A program made the translations under genes and the position numbers. DNA of 64,000 nucleotides from Platerodrilus igneus (lineage: Eukaryota > Arthropoda > Insecta > Coleoptera > Lycidae): the NCBI GenBank assembly GCA_036346225.1, contig JARFIW010000139.1:2976001-3040000 (forward strand), read 5' to 3'. The notes beneath the pieces are model-generated. The model searched no databases and was not told the origin of the DNA. It worked only from the letters and a program-made list of their open reading frames with translations. Of the stretch, positions 10,444-21,070 are shown piece by piece. Every line of letters starts with the position of its first letter. The stretch's first letter is position 1.

Positions 10444-12450
10444 GAGTCATAATGGGTTCTAAGGAATTTCTAACTATAAAGGACATAGAATCACGTATTT
10501 AAAAGTGAAAAATTCTGGAGACATACAGAAAATAACGCTATTGATGTAACAATTATTCCTCTAGAAGCCGATAGCCAGACTGATACAGAGAATTTTGAGG
10601 AAAATAATCTCGATAATAAAGAAATAGTAGATGTTGCAGGTACAATAGAATTATTTACTACCAATACTGAGAAACCTGAATTGTATAATGATGAACCGAT
10701 ACCTCCCAAAAAAACATGAATTATGTAAAAAGATCCCATTGGGGGTACTTTAGAAAATTTGGCAGGATCATCAGGTCATATGAAACCAAAATGAACAAAG
10801 AGGAAGATAGAATACACTAAAATAATGCAATGTCTACCAGAAAATAATTTTGATAATATTACAAATACATTACACGGGTTTACAGTTCAAATTTTTGAAG
10901 GGTTTTTTTAGTGAGAATGTTATTGATCTTATTCTGCGGCAAAATATACTATATTCATATCAAGAAAATCAACCAGATTTTTACTAGAAGCTGACAAATT
11001 GAAAACTATAGACATATTACTATTTAGTGGTTACCATAAGCTCCCTCCAGAGGACATGTACTGGCAACAATCTCCAGATGCTGGAATACCCATAGTTTAC
11101 AACTACATACCTAGAAGACTATTCAAAGGAATAAAACAACACCGTCATCTCTCTGACAATTCCGATATTGATAAATTTAAGAGGATGTTTAAAGTTTCCA
11201 AGCGCTCAAGAAATATTTTTTAAAATTTGGTGTAGTTCATCCACATTCATCAATAGATGAAATGATTGTTAGGTATTATAAACAAAATTCTGCCAAGATG
11301 TTTATGCGTGAAAAACCAATAAAATTTGATTATAAAGTGTTGTGCTTATGTAGTTTTTGTGGATACCTTTATAGCTTTGAATCCTATTGTGGCAAGCCTG
11401 TTGAAAAGGAAAGTTCTGTTGGTAAGCGTATTATTACTAATCTCATTTCTGCTATACCTGCTGATTAATACCAAAAACATCAACTTTATTTTGACAACTT
11501 TTTTTTAATCTTCTTTGGGTATTAAACCACTCATAGTTTTTAAAATTATCTTTATTAACGTTTCGATCCATAACCTAGGATCGTTTTCAAAATATATATA
11601 TTTTCAAAAATTATTTTGAAAACGATCCTAGGTTATGGATCGAAACGTTAATAAAGATAATTTTAAAAACTATGAGTGGTTTAATACCCAAAGAAGATTA
11701 AGAAGAATACTAAACAAACCACAACAAACATACAGGGAGTATTTATTAACTTTTTTTTACAAGTCATCAAACAATGTGCCATCTCAGGAACTTGAATGTA
11801 AAGGCTATCGGAACTGTTCGAGAAAACAGAATAGAAAAATGTCCTGTAATTTCATCAAAACAATTGAGGAAGAGAAAGAATCTCGGTTATATTTCGAATA
11901 TCGATTTGAGTAGGCAAATGAAATTTTAGTGTTGAAATCAAATGACAATAAGCTGGTTTCGCTTGCTACTAGCTACAGTTTTACTGAACCGTTTGATGCA
12001 CTAGACGATATTCACGTAAAGACAGAAAACAAATTCAAATCCTTATTCCCAAGCTTATCCAGAACTACAATTTGCATATGAACTTGCCGGACAAGCAACT
12101 GTCAGTCTATCGAACGAGAATTCATTATTCACACAACTATTATATATTTGTTGTAAATACTCGGGAAATTTTCGAAATTATATACTCTGAAGAAAATATG
12201 ACATTTTTAGACGTTCGTAGGATAATTGCATTGGCCTATCTTAAAAAAACTACTTCTTCTACTCCAAAATGCTCAGGTCCACAAAAGTTCAAACTTCTAG
12301 AAGAAGTTTGATAGAAACTGATACTTAATGCTGCCAATAACTACACAAAGAAGACGTACGTTGTGCGGTAAGAAAAGAAAAAGGATTCGCGTCAAATGTA
12401 ATGTGTCACTTCACGATATATGTTTTCCTCCTTTTCATACTAAATAAGCT
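10444..12450 (+). pseudogene. piggyBac-family transposase relic (copy 1)
   Basis: piggyBac transposases excise and insert elements at TTAA with an RNase H-like DDD core. From about 10444 (an ATG frame starting MGSKEF) the sequence has an acidic N-terminal region in broken frames. The core follows at 10999-11223 (ILLFSGYHKLPPEDMYWQQS, RHLSDNSDIDKFKRMFKV) and 11225-11470 (the SIDEMIVRYY catalytic-region block, then SAKMFMREKPIKFDYKV). After an inserted repeat (11507-11747) it resumes at about 11759 (TVRENRIEKCP). The end is at 12190-12310 (RRIIALAYLKKT, PQKFKLLEEV) and 12360-12450, a Cys/His-rich C-terminal zinc region (CGKKRKRIRVKCNVSLHDIC). Stops and frameshifts make it non-functional, and part of the core after 11910 is degraded. 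TTAA-flanked ends were not fixed. Confidence 0.85.
11507..11747. repeat. Small foldback element inserted in piggyBac, 11-bp target duplication
   Basis: Arms 11507-11598 and about 11612-11703 are near-perfect inverted copies with a short AT-rich loop. A tail of about 44 bases (containing ctaaacaaaccacaacaaac) follows the right arm. Direct repeats aactttttttt flank it at 11496-11506 and 11748-11758, and the piggyBac reading picks up again beyond them, so this is an insertion. The end sequences match the 1.07-kb hairpin element at 36326-37390, so the two are one family. No coding capacity. Confidence 0.8.
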
Positions 12451-13080
12451 CTATCTTAAAGTTAGGTGTATGATTTAGTTTATATAATAATTCATTGAAT
12501 ATAATATATGACTTAATAAAGTGTCATGTGTACTTCTAGGTTTTAGACAAATGAGCGTTTATTTTTGTATTTTCAGCCAATATCCCATAAATGGCACGTG
12601 TTTTTCTTCAGTAGTAAATGATTAAATAAAAAGTTTAGCAGAATGGATTCATTTAAACAAATGATGGCTAGTATCGGGTTAACTGACGGTCATATCAGAT
12701 CGGATTACGGATTTGTTTATTATTTTTGTCCGGTTTCATTGTAGAAGGAAATCCTGGACGTGCATCATCTTCTCGGCCGTCTCGGAAACGCCTAAACATT
12801 CAAAAAACCGTTGCACGTGATAAACACACATTGCTATATACTTCTTTTAATATAAGATAAGTTTCAGTATCAAGTTTTCCGTGTTTCATATCAAATTTGA
12901 CGACACATCGTCGATCTACCAAAACACATCAGTTTTCCGGCAAATCAAAAAAAAAGAGCATATACAAACGAAGGCCCTGGTCAGACTAAGATGTCTACAA
13001 ATACGGAAAGGATGGTACTCAGTTGAGAAGGGTTTACGTACACAGGTGTCGGTTGTATGACTTTAGCACCAAAGTCTTTT
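12451..13080. other. Unassigned AT-rich sequence after piggyBac
   Basis: No gene recognised. It may contain the 3' untranslated part and end of piggyBac copy 1; an AATAAAG-like signal lies near 12515. The last 100 bases lead into the minisatellite block. Confidence 0.3.
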
Positions 13081-13360
13081 CTCTATGCTGCTAAGGTGAC
13101 AGATGTCTAAGTGACAGGCGTCAAAGCGACACATGTCAAAGCAAGCGCTGCCAAAGTTCAACTCACCACCGTCATAGAGGCAATTGTCAAAGTAACAGTT
13201 GTGGCATAGGTATGGTGAGAAGATCACCTCTAATCTGTCAAAGCGGCAAATGTTTACGTGTCAGCTGCCGGAGTGACAGATTTTAAAGGGATAGCTGTCA
13301 CATTGGCAGATGCCAAAGTGATTCGTGCAGGAATGTTGGATATCAAAGTGGTCGGCGGCG
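13081..13360 (+). repeat. 15-bp minisatellite block A (GTCAAAGTGACAGCT-type units)
   Basis: Degenerate tandem copies of a 15-base unit close to GTCAAAGTGACAGCT, for example around 13100-13160 and 13185-13210, interrupted by a non-repeat piece around 13205-13240. Because 15 is divisible by three, the array can look like a five-residue peptide repeat (VKVTA). This is not evidence for a protein. Confidence 0.75.
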
Positions 13361-13715
13361 GGACAAAGTTTGGAAGTCCTATGCAATCATAAACATATAT
13401 GCAAGATTAATTGTAATAAGAATACAATACAAGAATAAATGCAGTACGCAAGAAAATACCAGATGAAAACATACAAGCTTAAATATACAAAAAACCTATT
13501 TACAGGAATATAATACGAAGCAAACTATACACAAAATGTTGTGGTGCAGGTGGAGGTGTCCAGGACTAGCAGATCTTACAGATAACGCTAACCCACACAG
13601 TCATAGTTGTTGTATTCGTCTACATCGGATATGGCTGCTTCCGGGAGTTGTTGGTGGAAGTACTCTGGCGTTTCCTGCCCATACGTCGTGGCTTTGAAGC
13701 TAATAAGCTACGATG
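13361..13715. other. Spacer inside the minisatellite region
   Basis: Unique-looking sequence between minisatellite block A and the 38-bp tandem repeat. No gene or motif recognised. Confidence 0.3.
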
Positions 13716-13844
13716 AGCTCCAATATTGTAGTCGATAGCAGCAGGCTGTGAAGAGCACCGCTATTGCTATCGATGGTAAAAGACTATGATGATCACCGCT
13801 ATTAACGTCGATGGTAGCAGGCTATGATCAGCACCGCTGTTGAT
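13716..13844 (+). repeat. 38-bp tandem repeat, about 3.4 units
   Basis: Units start at 13716, 13754, 13792 and 13830 (partial), exactly 38 bases apart. Each holds a core resembling ...caccgctat...tcgatggta...gctatgat. It lies between 15-bp minisatellite blocks and 80 bases before a second tandem repeat. Confidence 0.8.
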
Positions 13845-13924
13845 TATATTTCAGTCTATGACTAGTTCAGAGAGAAAACTACCTGTTTATATATGATTGT
13901 GCCTCCCATTGATCTTACATAAAA

Positions 13925-14042
13925 GTTGTTCTTCGCGCAGTGGAAACGTGGTGGTATGTAAAGGTTATTCCTCGGCCAATCGGAAATCTGGGTTTGTGCT
14001 AAGGTTCTTTTTCGGCCAATGGGAACACTGGCTTTGTATTAG
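13925..14042 (+). repeat. About 39-40 bp tandem repeat, 3 units
   Basis: Units start at 13925, 13964 and 14004. Shared features are a gtt start, a ttc(g/t)cg(g/c)c core followed by ggaaa or gggaac, and a ..aag/..tag end. The repeat forms the 80-codon open frame at 13897-14139, which is therefore not taken as a gene. Confidence 0.6.
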
Positions 14043-14144
14043 AGAGTGGAATGATCCTTTTTGCATTCTGCACGCCGCATTCATGACGGTTTTTGGTTCT
14101 TCTGAGATTTTTGTTCTGTTGTCGGCTCGAACAGTTTGATATAT

Positions 14145-14296
14145 GGTAACAGTTACATTACAGCTGTAACTTTGATAACTTTCGGTTTGACAACTGCTAC
14201 TTTTATATCGGTCACTTTGACATATGTCGCTTTGATAACTGTCAAATTAAGATTTCCAAATAACATGTCAACGCAAATGCTGTCAAAGCAACGATT
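14145..14296. repeat. 15-bp minisatellite block B, mostly inverted
   Basis: Units here read mainly as the reverse complement (AACTTTGAC / GTCACTTTGACA types), switching back to the CAAAG orientation just before the SINE. The orientation change relative to block A gives the region an inverted-repeat character. Confidence 0.7.
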
Positions 14297-14312
14297 GTCA
14301 TAGTGACAACTC

Positions 14313-14574
14313 GGCGGCTTTGTGGCATGGTTGGTATGCACGTGACTACCATGCGCAAGGTCCCGGGTTCGAATTTCAACACTGTCCGGTTGAAAATGCT
14401 GGACGAGCATTTTTCACAAATACGTTCTCTTTTGGAGAAGAGGTAAAATGTAGGTCCCGTGTGTGAGTGTTGTCACGCACGTTAATGATCCCTACCTTGC
14501 TTGGAACAGCAAGAATTCGGCAAAATTCACAAAATTCCTGGTCAATATGGTACCAGCATTGGAAAATCAAATAG
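14313..14574 (+). mobile_element. tRNA-derived SINE, copy 1
   Basis: The head resembles a tRNA with box A-like TGGCATGGTTGG and a box B-like GGTTCGAATTTC (one of the most decayed heads in the window). The body shares ttgtcacgcacgttaatgatc and accttgcttggaacagcaag with the other copies. Possible target duplication at 14297-14312 and 14575-14590 (14 of 16 alike), but it lies in minisatellite sequence, so it is ambiguous. SINEs are copied by LINE enzymes and have no gene of their own. Confidence 0.85.
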
Positions 14575-14850
14575 TGTCATGGTGACAGCTGCGACATAGG
14601 CATGGTGTAGGCGGGGTTTGACGTCACCAGCTGTTATTTAGTAGCTGTTTCATTGACACCTGTCCCTTTGACACCACGTAAGCGACAGCTGTCAAAGCTA
14701 CAGATGTCAAAGTGACAGATGTTAAAGTGACGGTTGTAAAAGCAGCAACTCCTCCGTAGTTGTGGTGTGTCGTGGCACCAAAATCCTATATCTGTGTTGT
14801 CAAACTGGCAGATGCTAAGCAACAGGTGTCAAAGGAAATGTTAACTGCTA
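14575..14850 (+). repeat. 15-bp minisatellite block C
   Basis: Strong run of 15-base units at 14685-14745 (gtcaaagtgacagatgttaa type) plus a few inverted units near 14640-14670. It also carries the companion motif gacataggcatggtgtagg (14591-14609), and a related piece gtggtgtgtcgtggcaccaaa (about 14760-14780), which recurs in altered form at 13200 and 15250. Confidence 0.75.
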
Positions 14851-15109
14851 AAGTAAATTCTAATAAAAATTAAATTTAGTATACTGTTTTTTAAGTATCG
14901 ATATAAAAATTATTTACATCCTAAGAACTAAACAAATATCTTTTACAGTTTCGCACCGACTAACTCAATGGTCTAGTGGTAAGATATATATTTATCATGC
15001 AGAAGATCCAGCTACAAATCTTCCGTCGAATAACCTTTTGTCTAAGAACTACATAACAGAATATTGCGAAAGTGGAAACATATAGTGTTGCAAAATTTGT
15101 ATGCAGGGG

Positions 15110-15275
15110 GATATGTCAAAGCGACAGCTGTTTCAAAGATAGCTGCCCTGAAAATGGAAAATGTGCAAAGTGACAGCTGTGGGGCAAATGACGCTCCAAA
15201 GTGACAGCTGTCAAAGTAACAGCTCTCAAAGCGGCAGTTGTAACACGGACGTGGTGTTTGGCGGCACCAAAATTA
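15110..15275 (+). repeat. 15-bp minisatellite block D
   Basis: Clear units such as caaagtgacagctgtcaaag at 15196-15215, ending with the companion motif (ggtgtttggcggcaccaaaa). The SINE that follows is inserted at its edge. The interval 14851-15109 before this block shows no feature. Confidence 0.75.
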
Positions 15276-15289
15276 CCCTTCTCTATACC

Positions 15290-15589
15290 TTACATGTGAT
15301 TTTTTCAATGCTCCACCCGTAGGTATTACAATAGCCAGGAAGCGAGTTTTTTTTTACCTGGAAAATTTGGAATTTTGCCGAACCCTTGCTGTTCCAATTA
15401 AGGTAGGGATCTTTAACGTGCGTGACAACACTCATACACGGAACCTCCATTTTACCTCTCATCCGAACGAGGGTGTATTTTTGTGAAAAATGCTCGCCTA
15501 ACATTTTTCAAGCAGACCGTGTCTGGATTCGAATCCGGGACCTTGGGCGTAGTAGTTACATACATACCACTACGCCACGGAGCCGTCTG
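15290..15589 (-). mobile_element. tRNA-derived SINE, copy 2, with 14-bp target duplication
   Basis: Full-length minus-strand copy. The tRNA-like head is at 15589-15515, with box B (GGTTCGAATCC-like, read on the minus strand) just before 15520 and box A (TGGCGTAGTGG) near 15575. The body shows tcacgcacgttaaagatccc and the other SINE landmarks. Identical 14-base repeats cccttctctatacc at 15276-15289 and 15590-15603 mark the insertion. Confidence 0.9.
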
Positions 15590-15603
15590 CCCTTCTCTAT
15601 ACC

Positions 15604-16260
15604 GCGGTTACGTTACAACTATCGTTCTGACAGTTGTCATTTTGACAACTTTCAGATTTGCAGCTGCTACTTTGACGTCTGTCGCTTTGACGACACAAAA
15701 AACGGGAAATTTTTCACCACATCCACGCCTACGTCACTTTGACAATTGCAACTTTGACATTCGCCTTTTTAACATCTGTCACTTTGACATTCGTCATTTT
15801 GACGTTTGTCACTTTAACATATGTCACTTGTAAGTTGTAAAAATGAGATGTCAATGCGATAGCTGCTAAATTGCATCTGAGATGCAACTTGTTGTGTAGT
15901 GGCATCAACGTCGGCATATTCTACATCATGCGTATATCGCGGCAAACCCCTCTTTTTGACAACTGTCACTTTGACGGCTGTTACTTTTGCTTGTGCTTTT
16001 TTGATGGTTATCATATTGACAACGATCATAACAACAGATGTCAAAGTAACAGCTGCCAAAGTGACCGCTGTTTATGTGACAGCTGTCAATGTGACAGTTT
16101 CAAAGTGACAGCCTTGTCGTAGGCGCTCTATGTAACGTCACCAACCTAACACAAGCTTTTTGACATCTGTCACATTCATATCTGTCAATTGCATAGCTGC
16201 TGGTTTAACAGCAGTCACTTTGGCAATTGTCACTTTGATTACTGTCACTTTGACGGTAAA
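15604..16260. repeat. 15-bp minisatellite block E, both orientations
   Basis: Inverted-type units (cactttgacaactgtcac-like) fill 15625-15835 and 15955-16035, direct-type units fill 16035-16110, and inverted-type units return at 16150-16250. A run of in-frame units at 15729-15833 makes long open frames on both strands, which I reject as genes. Confidence 0.75.
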
Positions 16261-17160
16261 AATCAAACTTATGACAACAGAAGCTAGTAATTTTTTTTAC
16301 AATAGATGCGTAGTGTAGATTAATATATTATATGCATAACAACTTTTTAATGTAAACGTTTCCCCCAAAAAATCTTAAGCACTTCAAGGGCACATGATAA
16401 CTTTACAAATAGATTTTTAAAATTATTACAAGTGTAACGCCTGATAAATTTTATAATATGTTTAGTAATGGAGGGTGCCATTAGTTTAATTTTTGTATGG
16501 GATATTATTCGAAATCGAGATTAACCTAAAAAAAATCATGTTAATAATCCACACTATTAATGTGAAAATTAATTAATTAATCCAACCCTCTTTTCTTTTC
16601 TGCTAGCACGAACCGCTTCAAGTAGTTACTTGCATCATCGACCGAACAACGCATGGAAAACAAAATATTAAGAAAATTATAGATCATGTTTATGAAAAAG
16701 CTGCTTCAAGGTTTGTTGATATTGTTCTTATCTGAAAGCACTCCGTATTCAAATTTTACAAAGATGCACGATATATTCATGACACCGCAAAAAGGTGGTT
16801 GTGACTAAACCTTTCGCGATTTTTGCTTCTTCCCAGATATAAAGTGGTTACTTAAAATTTGGTTTCGGGACACTAACATCAACATAACACGTGTGCAAAT
16901 TGAAAAATGTGCTCAAATGTATTTTACAAGTCTCTGAACCTCTTTTATATAACTGCTGATATATACATTGGGACTTTTCGGTTCCGTTGAACGTTTTTCA
17001 ATTTCACACTTCATTATATCGTTAATTTTTACAAAGATTCTTCAATCTATCGGAAGCCGCTACAGAAATTTACAACTGCCAGGAACCACAAACATTTACT
17101 ACATTACGGTTGTTGCGGAATTGACTAAATGTTAGTAATTACGTGTATTGAGTGTTTGAT
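16261..17160. other. AT-rich stretch with no recognised gene
   Basis: No repeat, element or coding motif recognised. It lies 3' of the possible membrane-protein fragment below, which reads on the minus strand, so downstream exons could lie here, but none was identified. Confidence 0.3.
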
Positions 17161-17169
17161 CCGAATACG

Positions 17170-17475
17170 TTAAGGTAATATATCAGTGAAATTAAACTTG
17201 CACTCTTGTAAATGTCTTGCGCATGATCGCTTCAGCAACTCGTCGATTTTGTTGTTTTCTGCGCTTGTTGAACCTATAAAGCCAAACGTCGTAATGCCAA
17301 AAGCAGCCGATGACACGTGAATCACACCGATCAGACAAAAATTAAAGAACTTAAGCAAACACAGATTTCCTAACAAAACATTCCGTGCACCGTAAAACCC
17401 AATATTTACCCCAAATTGAAAGATGAACAAAACAAAAGAAATAGTGGTATATAACTGCGCTGTCGCTACATTAAA
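17170..17475 (-). CDS. Possible multi-pass membrane protein fragment
   Basis: An open minus-strand stretch of about 100 residues. From about 17475 it reads two hydrophobic segments (SFVLFIFQFGVNIGFYGA and a second containing FFNFCLIGVIHVSSAAFGIT), then a soluble tail with TSAENNKIDELLKRSC. The pattern of transmembrane helices followed by a Lys/Glu-rich loop resembles insect chemoreceptor (gustatory or odorant receptor) fragments, but no diagnostic motif was seen and no splice partner was found. It could equally be chance or another transporter fragment. Confidence 0.25.
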   Translation of the reverse strand, partial: FNVATAQLYTTISFVLFIFQFGVNIGFYGARNVLLGNLCLLKFFNFCLIGVIHVSSAAFGITTFGFIGSTSAENNKIDELLKRSCARHLQECKFNFTDILP

Positions 17476-17549
17476 TTATGGTGATTTGGTATCACAGTTT
17501 GTTGAAGTTATAAACAGTTAATATAAATACTAGTATTATCGTAATATGC

Positions 17550-18267
17550 TTCCCTGTTGTGTACCTGGTCTTATCACAGATAACGGTGTCTAATTCCGTA
17601 GCCATCAGCTTGCCTCCTTGTGTGCCCGTTATCACACCAAGATCCTTTTCACCGCCCGTTACCATCCCCAAGCCAACCCTGCTGAACGTGTCAACCGCTT
17701 CCTCGAGACCATGCTTGCTTCCTACGTACGCGACGACCAACGTCATTGGGATGTGAACCTCTCAAAAATTGCTTGTGCTATCCGCACTTCCAAACACGAA
17801 ATTATAAGCTGCACTACGTTCTTCGCTCTATTTGGTCGTGAACATATCTTTCCGGCGATAATTTCGGGCAGCTGTCCGAAATAAACGACATGTATATTCC
17901 TGATCTTGAATATCCTTCACCACATCCTGACCACTTTAAGAATATCCGTTCCCACATCCCCAAAAAACTTTCTGCCAGTTACCGAAAAATTCACAGCCGC
18001 TATAATCTCAGCCGTCGTACTGTCTATTATCAGCTAGGCAACTCCGTTTGGCGCTGCAATTTCGCTCTGTCAGACGCTTCACGTCATTTTAAGGTCAAAC
18101 TTGCGCCTAGATTCATTGGTCCGTTTCCCATTTCTAAAGTCGTTTCTACCTGGACCTATGAGCTTACCGATCCTTCCAGTCACAAATTCATTTGGCATGT
18201 CAAGGGCCTAAAACCTGCCTATCGTGACAATCCTACTGCCCCCGATCTCGCTCTATTTTCTTTTTAG
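17550..18267 (+). pseudogene. Ty3/gypsy integrase fragment
   Basis: The second half of an integrase from a gypsy LTR element different from the errantivirus-like one. In order: the second catalytic aspartate in LITDNGV (about 17570), the third acidic residue in RYHPQANPAERVNRF (17640-17700), a helix with WDVNLSKIACAIRTSKHE, FGREHIF (17835-17855), then a basic C-terminal domain (17890-18267, ending FKVKLAPRFIGPF and IWHVKGLKPAYR). A stop within the core and a frame change at about 17884 break it. The zinc region and first catalytic residue are absent, so the element is truncated at about 17550. Confidence 0.85.
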
Positions 18268-18429
18268 CAGCGCAAACGTCTTAAGTCCAAAATCTAGTCC
18301 TCGCGTCCCAGATTCTTATGTTGATTTTGCTTTCCTTACGACTTGATTTTGGACCTGACAAATCTTTTATTTACTTGTGTGTTTTGCTGGGTTTTCTTTT
18401 CTTTTGTTTCTCCTTTTACCCCAACACCG

Positions 18430-18495
18430 TGTGGGACCGGGAATGGAATAGCTCCATGGTACGACCTGCCTGTCGTAAGAGGCGACTAAAGCGGT
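18430..18495 (+). other. GC-rich motif with small GTCG...CGAC hairpin
   Basis: Between the integrase and a microsatellite lies ggaatagctccatggtacg followed by cctgcctgtcgtaagagg and cgactaaag. The gtcg/cgac pair can form a short stem around taagagg. I have a general memory of very similar text in many insect repeats, but cannot name the element family. Confidence 0.35.
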
Positions 18496-18501
18496 AACAC
18501 A

Positions 18502-18533
<32 letters not shown>

Positions 18534-18551
18534 CAGACACACACACCCACA
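18496..18551 (+). repeat. (CA)n(GA)n microsatellite
   Basis: An uninterrupted CA run at 18496-18519 followed by GA repeats to about 18533, then degenerate CA/CACC sequence. Directly downstream of the conserved hairpin motif. Confidence 0.9.
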
Positions 18552-18599
18552 CATACCCATATACCCTCATACTCTCATATACTTTACATTATTACACTG

Positions 18600-19500
18600 G
18601 CGTTCTGTTTGATTTTATTTTTGTACTATTTCTTAGTTTTGTTTTGTAAACGGGGTTTGTCTTCTTCTTGCAGTTTTGGTGCTGCTATAATATGGGTTTT
18701 GCTTACTTCCCTGTTACTTTGGATCTACTTTCCTTTCCTTATCCTTTTACTGGTCTTCTTTGCTGTCGGCCCCTATACCGATTGTGTTTCGTCTATCCGC
18801 TCCTATGGTATGCTTTGTAGGCTCTTCTCCTTTTCTTTGGAAACTGCGACTTTGTCGACTTTTTGGGGCTATCGGCATTTACTCTCTTTATTTGTTCGTT
18901 GGGAACGACTCCGGTTACCACAGTTTGCAGTACATCGTTTCTTTTACTCTCGCTCTTCCTCTCTTCTTCTCGTTTCCCATTGTTGGTCCTTTGGATATTT
19001 GAGGCTTGACCTTTGGGTCTTGTTTTGGCTGTTACTGCTCGGTTTCATTCTCGCTTTTTTTTTCTTTTTTTCGTTTCTTCGCAGGAAATCAATTCTGTTC
19101 TGGAGATTGATAACTTTACTGTTCCTTCTGAGAAACATCCGTCCGTTGACGACTCCGCAGTGCTGAAGCCGTTCCACCTTAGTCCTCCTCGATTGCTTAT
19201 TACCCATCTTCCTTTTTTTCTTTTCTTGCTCTTGGTTCACTTCCGTTGATGTTCCAGCTTAATTTTTGTTGTTTTTGGTTTTTTGTTTGGAGTCCTATTG
19301 TTTCTACGATTGGTCTTTCGAGTCGGATATTAGTTGATTTGTTGTTTTTTTTTGGTTTTTTAAGCGAATTTTTTTTGTTGGGTATTTTTGTGGTTGGGGT
19401 TTTTTGTACTGTCCACTCCTGTACTTTTGTATTCCTAACCCGACCTTTTAATTTTGCTGGGAGGGATTTGTTACATTTATTTTCGGCTAAGTAAAAAAAT
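18600..19500. other. Pyrimidine-rich (T-rich) tract
   Basis: Strongly T- and CT-biased on the plus strand, giving long hydrophobic-looking frames on that strand (such as 18609-19166) and Lys-rich ones on the other. Composition explains these frames and no motif was recognised, so they are not called genes. By position it could be the 3' part of the gypsy element at 17550. Confidence 0.4.
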
Positions 19501-19645
19501 ATATTCTTTTCTGGTAATGCACCATTCATTCGAATAGAGACCGCTTAGATCTTTAGAACATCCTCCTATATCTCTCACCGCTTTATAATAGTACACTTCC
19601 TAATAATTTGCATTTCAGTCTATTTACATTACCAAATGAAAATTC

Positions 19646-19648
<3 letters not shown>

Positions 19649-19686
<38 letters not shown>
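19649..19686. repeat. (AT)n microsatellite
   Basis: Uninterrupted AT alternation. Unlike the AT runs at 22.6, 28.5 and 32.0 kb, its flank lacks the CAGCAATATA lead. Confidence 0.9.
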
Positions 19687-19688
<2 letters not shown>

Positions 19689-20261
19689 GTGCGCGGGTTT
19701 ACTATTCTGATAGCATCAACGTACTTCCTGATTGCAACGACCTAAGTACTCGTCGAAATGAGGTATCGGACTATTGAATAAACCCGTGTTTCAAGTTTTA
19801 ATAACCTGTTCGATAACTCTAGCATTTTTCCGTGGAATGCTTATTATTGAAAACAAATTGTTTGTTACTAAATTCTGTCCTAGAAACAACAACGATTACT
19901 CGTCGTTGCCGTCGTATTTTTTTTTGTGTTTGCGTTCTTCCGAATTTCGCACACAACATTGTGCGGTAAGTATTTGTAATTGGAAAAAAAGTATTTTTCT
20001 TTTGACTGGTTCGAATTTTTGCCTGTAATTTCTTTTGTTCTGTAGCGTCTTCCGGTAGATAGGACCGTCCTGTCACCTTGGCCCTAAATGATAAGGCGAG
20101 TTCCGCTTCCCCGTTATTCGCTATATGGGTTTTATTATATATACCGATCCTTTACCGTGAGAACTTAACGTAATGAGCTTTATTCTTACAAAGGTGATTA
20201 TCTACTTAAGACAAGTATGGCTATAATCGGAAATTTTGCTAATTAGTGGCCTGGCAGTGAA
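19687..20261. other. No recognised feature
   Basis: AT-rich sequence with shadow-like frames on both strands (19774-20028 and 19819-20076). Nothing recognised. Confidence 0.3.
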
Positions 20262-20350
20262 AATGATTGTAAATATGTGAGTGTATATGGATTATTCATA
20301 TTGTATTTACGGGGACCACTATAGTCATTTAGTTGTAGGTATTTGTTTGA
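20262..20350. repeat. Fragment related to the terminal repeat of the 38.8-40.75 kb element
   Basis: The stretch with gtgagtgtatatggattatt and atttacggggacc matches, in inverted orientation, the sequence at about 40740-40810 beside the right terminal repeat of that element. This shows a second, partial copy of the same repeat family in the window. Confidence 0.65.
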
Positions 20351-21070
20351 CGTATTTTAGTAGGTTTCGGAACCTAAAGTCATTGAAAGAGGTTACAACT
20401 TATTTGGTTATGTAGTCTTTGCCATATACAATTGGTCAAGCTGTTAACGTTTTCATCCGTGTAGACTTGGCCTCAAACCCAAATATTTCTGCTTAAGGTT
20501 TTAATCATATTTAATAGCTTATCACCAATCATTAACCGTGAATCACTAATCTGGCAATTTACAATAGATAACAAGAAATCTAACAAAGGAAACAAAAAAG
20601 ATATGTAATGTGGGAGGTACAAAAATAGTCAAGTATTTATATACATAGAATTTTGCTTTGTAACCTCCACTTATTACCGGGGAAAAGTGCACATTCTCAG
20701 GGCTTAGATAAAACTAAATAGATCAATTACAGCTGATCCTAATAAATCTTTTTTGTAAGGGTTGAGAGCTCGACTATAAGCTAGTAGATTATCAAGGGAT
20801 ATATTTAGGGGACATTATAGTGTTCATCTTATGTGGGGAAAATATTGCTGCATATATTATATTTAAGTGTTGAATAATTAAGTAATGATCTTTTAGTGAT
20901 TACTATTATGTGCATCCATATGTTCTATAGGTTGAGCTGAATTGTCTATTGTATAAATTGCAACGAATTCATAATAAATGTACTGCTTGTTGTTTAAGAA
21001 TTTAGTATTTCTATTGGCGAGTGTTGCTACTCGTGAATTTATATGCAAGTGACTTAATCACAGAAGCTGC
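20351..21070. other. No recognised feature
   Basis: AT-rich. No gene, element or tandem repeat recognised. Confidence 0.3.

Noticed and set aside
10491..10739. Minus-strand 82-codon frame
   Set aside because: It is antisense to the acidic N-terminal part of piggyBac copy 1.
15422..16122. Cys/His- or VKVTA-repeat proteins in several frames
   Set aside because: They come from a 15-bp minisatellite, which is open in many frames on both strands because 15 is a multiple of three.
18609..19166. 185-codon membrane protein
   Set aside because: Hydrophobicity follows from T-rich composition; overlapping frames on both strands are equally long and no family is recognisable.
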